Assembly (NCBI GenBank): GCA_033344895.1
Contig: JAWPMN010000001.1
Span: 2,302,001 to 2,366,000, forward strand
From: Alphaproteobacteria bacterium
GTDB taxonomy: Bacteria > Pseudomonadota > Alphaproteobacteria > UBA8366 > Aestuariispiraceae
DNA length: 64,000 nucleotides
Reading direction: 5' to 3'
The notes under the pieces are model-generated. The model was not told the origin of the DNA. It worked only from the letters and a program-made list of their open reading frames with translations, and did not search any database. This document shows positions 39,116 to 46,912 of this stretch, piece after piece. The position numbers were made by a program, and so were the translations under genes. Every line of letters begins with the position of its first letter. The first letter of the stretch is position 1.

Positions 39116-39859
39116 GTGGAACTCGATCTGACCTTGGGGGGTGTTCTGCTATTGGGGCTGGCAGTCGGGCTCCAGCATGCGCTGGAAGCCGACCACCTGG
39201 CAGCCGTGTCCTCATTGGTCAGTGGCGAACGCTCGTGGCGTCGGATCGTTCGTCATGGTGCCGTTTGGGGTGTGGGGCATACATGTACTTTGGCAGTCGT
39301 TGCCGGTACGGCGATCGTCCTGGGCTCGAATATCGACGGTGCCGTGGCAAATTGGTTGGAGTTTGCCGTCGGTGCCATGCTGGTTATCTTGGGTGGCCAG
39401 GTTCTGTGGCGAATGGTGAGCCAGCGCATCCATTTTCACGTTCACAAACATGCTGACAGCTCGCATCATTGGCACGCCCATTCCCATGCCGGCGAGAATA
39501 TAAACAGCAGCCATGACCACGCGGCCCATCCTCACGACCACGCCCACAGCCCGATCAGCGGATGGCGTACCCTTATGGTTGGTATGGTGCACGGAATGGC
39601 AGGTTCGGCCGTGTTGGTCGTGCTGGCCGCCAGTCAAATTGACGATCCGGGTTTCAAGCTGTTTTACGTGGTGACTTTTGGATTCGGGTCAATTGTCGGT
39701 ATGGCAGGCCTCTCGGTGATTGTCGCCGTGCCGCTCAGCTGGACCGCGCGGACCATTTCGTGGGCCAACAACTTGCTTCAAGGCGGGATCGGCACGGTTA
39801 CGTTAGGTTTAGGAATGTTCATAGTGTTCGAGACAGGAGTGTCTCATTCACGTCTATGA
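39116..39859 (+). CDS. Nickel/cobalt permease (NiCoT/HupN-like)
   Basis: Membrane protein of 247 residues starting at GTG 39116 behind GAAGGGA. It has about six hydrophobic helices. Helix 1-2 shows the metal-binding HALEADHLAAVSS (the HxxxxDH signature of NiCoT carriers), with VWGVGHTCTL next. A cytoplasmic loop around residues 105-145 is rich in His (HFHVHKHADSSHHWHAHSHAG and HDHAAHPHDHAHS). It should supply nickel for the hydrogenase made by this locus. It is the last gene of the hyp operon. Confidence 0.87.
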   Translation: MELDLTLGGVLLLGLAVGLQHALEADHLAAVSSLVSGERSWRRIVRHGAVWGVGHTCTLAVVAGTAIVLGSNIDGAVANWLEFAVGAMLVILGGQVLWRMVSQRIHFHVHKHADSSHHWHAHSHAGENINSSHDHAAHPHDHAHSPISGWRTLMVGMVHGMAGSAVLVVLAASQIDDPGFKLFYVVTFGFGSIVGMAGLSVIVAVPLSWTARTISWANNLLQGGIGTVTLGLGMFIVFETGVSHSRL

Positions 39860-40013
39860 ATTGCGGTCGGAGATGTCGAAGAACCTCTACAGCATAATAC
39901 GAAGCGGCGCATCGGAGCAAATACCATGATCAAATCTTCAGTTTAGTCGAAGGCAGATAGTAGCGTAAGGCGCTCTATGAAAGGCCGCCATATTTTCGTA
40001 ATTCAAAGCCTCG

Positions 40014-40610
40014 TTGACATTCCCGTATTTGGATAAATCCCTTGTAGCTGGTCAAATTGGCGGAAACGGATCGAGTAGTCCCCTGATCAATCAGAAGTCA
40101 GGTGGTGCTCAAACCTATTTGGTATTTCGAGGGGAAAACAGTATCTACAGCTTGGCGGTAGACTCTGTTGATTACGATGTATCACCTGCCCGTGTGACCA
40201 AAGGGCAAGAGCACCATCCTATTCCAGTGATGTTGTCGGCGCGTTTAGCCATAGATCGTGACGAACAAGGAAAAGGATTGGGCCGAGCGTTTCTTAAAGA
40301 TGCCTTATTGCGTACACTTCAAGCTGCCGATATTGCTGGTATTCGAACTCTTCTCGTTCATGCCAAAGATGATGAAGCACGAACTCGGTATGAAAGCTTC
40401 TATTTCGAACCAAGCCCAACAGACCCATATCATTTGTTTTTGCTCATGAAGAATCTTCGAAGCCTGAACAAACAGATGATTGTATTGATGCCCCCTTCCT
40501 CAATACAAAAATATTCAAAATTTCGCATCATTACTCACGATTACGAGGAGGCGGTTGAAATTGAGGTTATTTACCTCCGGTTAGGTAGTGTCTTTATGCA
40601 TAAGGCCTGA
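40014..40610 (+). pseudogene. Decayed GNAT acetyltransferase (TacT-like toxin)
   Basis: A frame of 198 codons from TTG 40014. The middle part (PVMLSARLAIDRDEQGKGLGRAFLKDALLRTLQAADIAGIRTLLVHAKDDEARTRYESFYFEPSP) matches GNAT toxins of the TacT type, with the acetyl-CoA loop QGKGLGRA, and should end near LLMKNL. The N-terminal part lacks the usual FDCG segment and the C-terminal 45 residues look unrelated, so frame damage or truncation is likely. No ribbon-helix-helix antitoxin gene is seen upstream. The DNA is AT-rich. It lies next to the integrase, a common spot for TA modules. Confidence 0.55.
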
Positions 40611-41747
40611 AATGTTTTCAGAAACCTTAGTGGCGGCGGCAAGAATCGGATCTGCCGCGAGGTGCGCATAACGAGCAGTAGTTTGAACCTGAGTGTGCCC
40701 TAGAAGCTTACCAATCATGGGCAGGCTCATCCCTTGTGCGACGGCCTTGGAGGCAAATGAATGTCGTAGGTCATGGATGCGGACGTCTTCAATGCCAGCC
40801 CGCTTGCGGATCCGTTGCCAGAATTTCTGGATCTCTTTGCGATTGGTTCCTGGGATTTTGCCGCAGATAACCCATGGGTTCTTTGGCTGCCGTTTGAGGT
40901 TTTTAAGGAGATCAAGGGCAGGGGGGCCGAGATGGACAACTCGTGCGCCGGTCTTTGAATCAGATAGTCGTAGGCAGCTGTTGTCGAAATCAACCTCTGT
41001 CCATTTGAGTGACATGATTTCGTTGAGGCGGCAGCCGGTAAAAATCAGGAGGCGGATAGCAGAAATAGCATAGATATCATCGACACCTATTTCTTCGGCT
41101 TCGTTTAGCACTGAACCGAGATCGCTCAGCTCTTTCTGGCTGAGGTAGCGCTCGCGTTTTTCTTCTGGGTATTTTTTGATGTGTAGCCGTGGATTGGAAC
41201 CTTCAGGCCGCATTCCCCATATCTCTGCCATTGAGAACATTTTTGAGATCAGCTCAAGGTTCCGATTTGCCTGGTAAGGGATGTGGCGTAAATCATGATG
41301 AAATTTGGCGATGTCGGCCCGTGTTACATCGGAGACCTTCAGGCGTCCAAGGGCTGGCAATATGAAACGGCGAAGGTTGCGTCGGTATTCTGTGGCAGTG
41401 CCTGGCTTCAGACGGACAGAAATATGTTCTTGGTCGAAACGCTCTGCCAGCTCTTTCACCGTACAGGCTTTTCGGGCTCGGGAACGTTCGCCAGCAGGAT
41501 CTTCTCCGTCCTTGACGGCTGCCAAAACCTTGAATGCCATGCGACGGGCTTTTTCGGGAGTGAGGACACCATGGGCTCCCAGGCTCATGCGTCTGTAACG
41601 ATTGCCGATCCGGTATTGAACGATATAAGAACGACGGCCACTTGGTAAAATGCGAACGGCAAACCCAGCAAGGTCGTCATCGCAGATGATATAATCCTTA
41701 TCTTGCGGCTTAGCAGACTCGACAAGGCGTTTGGTGATTTTAGGCAT
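40581..41747 (-). CDS. int: Tyrosine recombinase integrase (DUF4102/P4 type)
   Basis: Site-specific recombinase of 388 residues. An N-terminal DUF4102-like arm-binding domain (residues about 1-85, KPQDKDYIICDDDLAGFAVRILPSGRRSYIVQYRIG), a SAM-like core-binding domain (about 95-190) and a C-terminal catalytic domain with Arg in FTGCRLNEIMSLKW, the HDLRHSFAS box, GHTQVQTTARYAH and the nucleophile Tyr therein. All catalytic residues are present. Its start faces the tRNA-fMet fragment 206 bp away, the usual int-att layout. Its 3' end overlaps the end of the GNAT remnant. Confidence 0.95.
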   Translation of the reverse strand: MPKITKRLVESAKPQDKDYIICDDDLAGFAVRILPSGRRSYIVQYRIGNRYRRMSLGAHGVLTPEKARRMAFKVLAAVKDGEDPAGERSRARKACTVKELAERFDQEHISVRLKPGTATEYRRNLRRFILPALGRLKVSDVTRADIAKFHHDLRHIPYQANRNLELISKMFSMAEIWGMRPEGSNPRLHIKKYPEEKRERYLSQKELSDLGSVLNEAEEIGVDDIYAISAIRLLIFTGCRLNEIMSLKWTEVDFDNSCLRLSDSKTGARVVHLGPPALDLLKNLKRQPKNPWVICGKIPGTNRKEIQKFWQRIRKRAGIEDVRIHDLRHSFASKAVAQGMSLPMIGKLLGHTQVQTTARYAHLAADPILAAATKVSENISGLMHKDTT

Positions 41748-41805
41748 ATGGCACCTCTTTGCGGCTGATTAACTCTCGATGATCGCTGCGCTGCTCTTAA
41801 TCCCT

Positions 41806-41824
41806 GGAATCATAGTGGAATCAT
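41806..41824. repeat. Two direct repeats GGAATCAT upstream of int
   Basis: GGAATCAT occurs at 41806-41813 and 41817-41824, 11 bp apart, between integrase and attachment site. One helical turn of spacing suits arm-type integrase or excisionase binding sites. Only two copies were seen. Confidence 0.35.
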
Positions 41825-41952
41825 GAGGGCTGGTTTCGGCGAGCAACCGATCGAATGACAGCGTAAAGTGATTTCTAAAATAGTCCAGTAATATCAACTG
41901 GTTAGAGTGTTTCTGCGGAATTTTTAGAAATGCTGAGAAATGACCATATCAC

Positions 41953-42000
<48 letters not shown>

Positions 42001-42015
42001 GCATACAAATACCAT

Positions 42016-42039
42016 AGCCCCGTTCCTCCGAGCGGGGCT
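42016..42039 (+). terminator. Terminator-like hairpin downstream of tRNA fragment
   Basis: AGCCCCG (42016-42022) pairs perfectly with CGGGGCT (42033-42039) over a 10-nt loop, followed by TTCTGCTTT. It starts 16 bases after the CCA and is probably the native terminator of the tRNA-fMet gene. Confidence 0.6.
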
Positions 42040-42101
42040 TCTGCTTTAGGAAGCAAATACAAAGCAGATCCCCAGACACCCAAAAGGAGGGGACGGCGCA
42101 G

Positions 42102-42332
42102 CTAATCCGACCCAACAACACGGCAGGAATAGCGTAGATAAAGCGCCTCGGAACTCTCCGAACGCTCCTCCAGTACCGCCTCGCGCCCAAAACCCGCGCA
42201 ATGACGCGCCGCCGCAGCCCCGACCTGCTGTCCAACAGGCGCGACACCAGATCCTCCCGAAACCGCCCGATACAACACAAAATCAGAACCCGACCCAACC
42301 TCCTCATAAGGGCGGCTGGATTTCGTATGCAA
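42102..42332 (-). pseudogene. 3' remnant of an unidentified small protein gene
   Basis: On the minus strand a frame ending at 42102 reads as protein over its last 65 residues (GSDFVLYRAVSGG, then AAARHCAGFGREAVLEERSESSEALYLRYSC), a pattern seen at the C-terminus of small envelope proteins with two Cys. Its only start, TTG 42332, lies inside the end of the upstream SGNH gene, so the true 5' part seems lost. Its GC-rich composition differs from the SGNH gene and fits the host chromosome. Not identified. Confidence 0.4.
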
Positions 42333-43461
42333 GCTTTTCTGCCATGAAATTCAGTAGGATATCATAACCTTTGAGTGTCGGGTGACAGCATTCGTCCTGA
42401 TAGTATTGTCTTTGGGTATGATAATCCGTCCCAAAAACACCAATCATAGAGTATGTGTTTATACCCATTCTCTTTAATTGGTTCTGGTTTTCTATTAACA
42501 GAGGGTAGTTTTGTTTTATTGTTTCAGAATATTTGTTTTCGAATGAAATTCCGTTTGATTCAAGGTGGTGCGTTGGTTGGAGAAAATGAATAAATATAGT
42601 GTCGTTTGATTTCATTTTATCAATCTGTATTATTTGCCGCTTCCAGGATTGGGCGAGGGTGCTTGGGGAAAGTTTATCTAAGAGGGCACCGGGTGGTGTA
42701 TAATAAAATTGAACATTATCATCTTTTAGGTTCGGAAGGCTTGCTGCAATCGCGGCAAGTGTTACTGAGTGGACGGCAATTCTGCTCTGTTTGCTCTTTG
42801 AAATTAGTATATCTCGCCATTTTTCGGTAAACGCTCGGTCAACGTCAGCATTAAAAACTCTAGCGAGCCGTTCCCACCAACCTGGGATAATTAGTCGATC
42901 TGGCTTTGACAGATTCCAAGCTTCATTGAAGCCATCTACGAGTAGAATAGCATCGAAGTTTTGCCCGAGGGCGCTATAATATGAGATGATCATTAGCGGT
43001 GTTGGAAATTGGTAACCACCTTGAGCAAGGTTGATCAGGTTTACTTTTTTCCCCGCCAACTGCGGAAGGGATTCTAATCGTTTTGAGATGATTCCGCTGG
43101 AGCGTTCGATTACGCCAAGTCCAGCGGCGACCGAACCTCCTATTATCACGATATCATATCTAGCTGGGTCATTTTCCAAGGGTAAGATTTGTCCAGGATT
43201 AAAGAAACCATCCGGAGAAACTTCATGCGAACTATTTAATCCGGTGCTGGGGCGAGCGACATAACCAAAGAATGGATGGAAAACAGATGTTGATTCCCGA
43301 TATGGGTTTTCCACTCTCGCTTGGTGCGGCATTGCTTCCGTGCTACGATTCCATATCCATGTTCCGTCACTGAAATAGAGAACTGAGGCTAGTAATACCT
43401 CCGTTAAGGCCAAGCCTCCCACAGTCCCAATAACAACACTCATCAATGAGTATATTCGCAT
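42304..43461 (-). CDS. Membrane-anchored SGNH/GDSL hydrolase-like protein
   Basis: A protein of 385 residues with an N-terminal membrane helix (about 5-30, LMSVVIGTVGGLALTEVLLASVLYF). SGNH blocks are visible: IIGGSVAAGLGV with the nucleophile Ser near residue 112 (block I), LINLAQGGYQ with Gly, LVDGFNEAWN with Asn (block III), and DECCHPTLKGYDILLN with the Asp-x-x-His dyad near the end (block V). It may deacylate or acylate a surface polysaccharide; substrate unknown. The gene is clearly more AT-rich than its host neighbours, which suggests transfer. Confidence 0.75.
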   Translation of the reverse strand: MRIYSLMSVVIGTVGGLALTEVLLASVLYFSDGTWIWNRSTEAMPHQARVENPYRESTSVFHPFFGYVARPSTGLNSSHEVSPDGFFNPGQILPLENDPARYDIVIIGGSVAAGLGVIERSSGIISKRLESLPQLAGKKVNLINLAQGGYQFPTPLMIISYYSALGQNFDAILLVDGFNEAWNLSKPDRLIIPGWWERLARVFNADVDRAFTEKWRDILISKSKQSRIAVHSVTLAAIAASLPNLKDDNVQFYYTPPGALLDKLSPSTLAQSWKRQIIQIDKMKSNDTIFIHFLQPTHHLESNGISFENKYSETIKQNYPLLIENQNQLKRMGINTYSMIGVFGTDYHTQRQYYQDECCHPTLKGYDILLNFMAEKLAYEIQPPL

Positions 43462-43567
43462 TTTCTAATGAAATTCCGGTTCTTTGCCGTTACACCTGAT
43501 CAGCGGGAATTGTATAATTGAAAATGTGGTTGCGGCAACACGACAGGGTGGTCACGCGGGCGTACCT

Positions 43568-46500
43568 TCAATGAAAACTGTGGGTGTCGACTTTTAGCGG
43601 GTTTTGTCGGGTCGGGGTGGTGAGGCTGGCGAGGGTTTGGAGGGTTACCTGGATGGCAGGGGTGGTCGGGAGGATGGCCTTCAGGGACAGGGTGCGGGGG
43701 TGGCCGATCCGGCGGCGTTCGAAGCGGAGGGTGCCGATGGTGTGGTCGAGGAGGCCGGTCAGGTCGAAAAGCTTGTTGGCGACGACATGGGTTACCCGAT
43801 CTTCGGTCTGCAGCTTGCCCTCGACCCCGAGAATCGGAGCGGTCATCAGAATGCGTCTGTAGGCCGCGAATACTTTCGACCAGACGACGATATTGGCGAG
43901 TCCCGTCTCGTCCTCCAGGGTGAGAAAGACCACGCCCGCGGCGGTGCCCGGTCGCTGCCGGACGATGACCAATCCGGCATGGGTCACCTTCTCGCCGTCT
44001 CCGATCGTCGGCAGCTCCCGGGCGGTGCGCGCACCGACCTGCGCCAATGAACCACGGATCAGGGACATCGGATGGGCGCGCAGAGACAGGCGCAGGCTGG
44101 AATAATCCACCACCACTTCCTCCCCCAGGCTCATCTCCGGCAGGAGAACCGGGCGTTCCGGTCCGAACTCCGCCGAAACGCCAATGTTGTGAGCGTGCCC
44201 GCCCAAGGCGTCGAACAGCGGCAGGCCGGGCGATGCCTTGCGCCCGGTCCCGAACCGTCTGGCCCGCCACAATGCCTCGCGCCGCGACAGACCAAGCGAG
44301 GCGAATGCATCGGCGTCGGCCAGTTTCTCCAATATATCCGGTGCCAGGTCCGATTGCCGGGCCATCATGTAGAGATCCTGATAGCCCCCGTCCGGACGAT
44401 TGGCGACGATGGCCAGGGCGTCGGCGGCGGATACTCCCTTGATCTGCCGGAAGCCGAGGCGCAGCGCGTGACGCTGGTTGCTGCGGGAATGATCGTCATG
44501 GCGGTTCTCTCCGTCCAGGGTCTCCAGCGTGTTGTTCCAGGTGCTGTGGTTGACGTCGATCGGCCGGACCGTGACGCCGTGGTCGCGGGCGTCGCGAACG
44601 ATCTGGGCCGGGGCATAGAACCCCATGGGCTGACTGTTCAGAAGGGCGCAGGCAAAGACGTCTGGATGGTGACATTTCAGCCAGGCCGACACATAGACCA
44701 GCAGGGCGAAGCTGGCGGCATGGCTTTCCGGAAAACCGTATTCGGCGAACCCCTCGATCTGCTTGAAGCAATGTTCGGCAAAAACCGGGTCGTAGCCGTT
44801 CTTCGCCATCCCGGAGAGGAACTTGTCGCGGTGATCCTGAATCTGTCCGGTTCTCTTGAACGTCGCCATGGCCCGGCGCAGACGGTCTGCCTCCTCTGAC
44901 GTATAGCCTGCCCCGACAATGGCGATCTGCATCGCCTGTTCCTGAAACAGGGGGACGCCACAAGTTCGTTCCAGAACCGATTTGAGGGCGCCCGAAGGAT
45001 AGGTGATCGGTTCCTTCCCCTGGCGCCGCTTGAGATAGGGATGAACCATGCCGCCCTGGATCGGACCGGGCCGGACGATCGCGACCTCCACGACCAGATC
45101 ATAGAGCGTGGCCGGCCTGAGCCGCGGCAGCATCGACATCTGGGCGCGGGATTCGACCTGAAAGACACCGATGCTGTCGGCTTTCTGCAGCATGGCATAG
45201 GTTGCGCTGTCATTGGCGGCCCGGAAGGAGGCCATGTCCCGCGCCAGCCCCTTGTGACTGCGCAGGAGGTCGAAGCTCTTGCGGATGCAGGTCAGCATGC
45301 CGAGCCCCAGGACGTCCACCTTCAGGATGCCCAGCGCGTCGATATCGTCCTTGTCCCATTCGATCGTGGTGCGATCCTTCATCGCCGCGTTGGCGACCGG
45401 CGACAATTCGACCAGCGGCCCGCGCGTGATGACGAAGCCGCCGACATGCTGTGACAGATGCCGGGGGAAGCCGATCAGTTCCGCGCTCAATCCCAGAACG
45501 GTGCGCAGGCGCGGATCATCGGGATCCAGCCCGGCCTCGCGCACATGATCGGGGTCGACCCCGCTGGAGCCGCTGCCCCAAACGGTGCGCGACAATTTGT
45601 TAAGACTGTCCTCGCTGAGGCCGAAGACGCGACCGACTTCGCGTACGGCACTGCGGCTGCGGTAGGAGATGACGGTCGCGGTCAGGCCCGCCCGCTCGCG
45701 CCCGTATCGACGGTAGATATACTGAATGACTTCCTCGCGCCGCTCATGTTCGAAATCCACGTCGATATCGGGCGGTTCACCGCGCTGCTCGCTGACGAAG
45801 CGGGCGAAGAGCAGGTTGTGGGTGGCGGGGTCGACCTCGGTAATGCCCAGGCAGTAGCAGACGGTGGAATTGGCCGCCGATCCGCGCCCCTGGCACAGAA
45901 TCCCCTCGCTGCGAGCGAAGGAGACGATGTCGTGGACGGTCAGGAAATAGGGTTCGAACTTCAGGTGGGCGACAAGGCGCAGCTCCTCGGAAATGCCGGT
46001 CCGGACCTTCGATGGAATACCGTCGGGATAGCGCCGACGCGCCCCCTCCCAGGTCAGACGGGCGAGCCGGTCCGCCGGGCTTTCTCCGTCATCGCCATTC
46101 TCGTCAGGATATTCATAGCGCAGTTCCGACAGGCTGAAACGGCACCGTTCGGCGATCTCCACCGACCGGGCCAGCCAGCCGGGGTGATCGGGAAACAGGG
46201 CGGCCATCTCGGCCGGCGATTTCACATGCCGTTCCGCATTCGGAAACAGGCGGAAACCGGCATCTTCCAGGCGGCAGCCTTCACGGATGCAGGTGATGGT
46301 ATCCAGCAGCGGCTTGCGGGCGGGATTGTGCATGTGGACGTCGTTGGTGACGACCGGCCGGATCGCCCATTCCCGTTCGGCCCATTCGGTGAATTCCAGT
46401 CGCGCCCGGTCAAATCCGTCATAGAACCGGCCGATTGCAAGATACAGGTTCTCCCCGAATGCGCCTTTCAACTCCGGCAGGCGTTCCGCGAAGTCGGGGC

Positions 46501-46912
46501 AGGGACGGGTCGGCTGCACGGCGATGAACAGGGAACCCTTCCGGGCTTCCGCGACATCTTCGAGATACAGTTCGCACTGCCCCTTGGGCGCACGGCGCTT
46601 CCCGACGGTCAGCAGGCGGCACAGGCGGCCATAGGCGGCGCGATCCGTTGGGTAGCACAGCAGTGAGGGGGCGTCCGCCAGATCGAGCCGAACGCCGGGA
46701 TGAAAGGCGATGCCGTGATCCTGCGCGGCCATATGGGCGCGAACCACGCCGGCGAAACTGTTGCGGTCAGTCACGCCGATCGCGGTCAGCCCCTTGTCAC
46801 GGGCGGCCCGGACCAGTTCTTCGCCATGTGATGCGCCGCGCAGAAAGCTGAAATTCGTCGAGGTCTGCAGTTCGGCATAGGCGGGAGGCGGGGTGCGGGA
46901 CGGTCCGGTCAT
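43568..46912 (-). CDS. dnaE2: Error-prone DNA polymerase DnaE2 (ImuC)
   Basis: A second alpha-subunit-like DNA polymerase of 1114 residues used in SOS mutagenesis with ImuA and ImuB. Domains in order: PHP (about 10-280, YAELQTSTNFSFLRGASHGEELVRAARDKGL), polymerase core with PPDIDVDFEHERREEVIQYIYRRYG near 370 and GSAANSTVCYCLGI before it, helix-hairpin-helix (about 800-870, GFRQIKGVSAADALAIV) and OB fold (near 980, THAGLVIVRQRPGTAAGVVFLTLEDETG). Start 46912 overlaps the imuB stop; the longer frame upstream is read-through into imuB. The extreme C-terminus (after about 1060) is Thr/Leu-rich. Confidence 0.94.
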   Translation of the reverse strand: MTGPSRTPPPAYAELQTSTNFSFLRGASHGEELVRAARDKGLTAIGVTDRNSFAGVVRAHMAAQDHGIAFHPGVRLDLADAPSLLCYPTDRAAYGRLCRLLTVGKRRAPKGQCELYLEDVAEARKGSLFIAVQPTRPCPDFAERLPELKGAFGENLYLAIGRFYDGFDRARLEFTEWAEREWAIRPVVTNDVHMHNPARKPLLDTITCIREGCRLEDAGFRLFPNAERHVKSPAEMAALFPDHPGWLARSVEIAERCRFSLSELRYEYPDENGDDGESPADRLARLTWEGARRRYPDGIPSKVRTGISEELRLVAHLKFEPYFLTVHDIVSFARSEGILCQGRGSAANSTVCYCLGITEVDPATHNLLFARFVSEQRGEPPDIDVDFEHERREEVIQYIYRRYGRERAGLTATVISYRSRSAVREVGRVFGLSEDSLNKLSRTVWGSGSSGVDPDHVREAGLDPDDPRLRTVLGLSAELIGFPRHLSQHVGGFVITRGPLVELSPVANAAMKDRTTIEWDKDDIDALGILKVDVLGLGMLTCIRKSFDLLRSHKGLARDMASFRAANDSATYAMLQKADSIGVFQVESRAQMSMLPRLRPATLYDLVVEVAIVRPGPIQGGMVHPYLKRRQGKEPITYPSGALKSVLERTCGVPLFQEQAMQIAIVGAGYTSEEADRLRRAMATFKRTGQIQDHRDKFLSGMAKNGYDPVFAEHCFKQIEGFAEYGFPESHAASFALLVYVSAWLKCHHPDVFACALLNSQPMGFYAPAQIVRDARDHGVTVRPIDVNHSTWNNTLETLDGENRHDDHSRSNQRHALRLGFRQIKGVSAADALAIVANRPDGGYQDLYMMARQSDLAPDILEKLADADAFASLGLSRREALWRARRFGTGRKASPGLPLFDALGGHAHNIGVSAEFGPERPVLLPEMSLGEEVVVDYSSLRLSLRAHPMSLIRGSLAQVGARTARELPTIGDGEKVTHAGLVIVRQRPGTAAGVVFLTLEDETGLANIVVWSKVFAAYRRILMTAPILGVEGKLQTEDRVTHVVANKLFDLTGLLDHTIGTLRFERRRIGHPRTLSLKAILPTTPAIQVTLQTLASLTTPTRQNPLKVDTHSFH

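Noticed and set aside
45458-46666. 402-codon plus-strand open frame opposite dnaE2
   Set aside because: Antisense shadow caused by high GC; dnaE2 motifs are on the minus strand.
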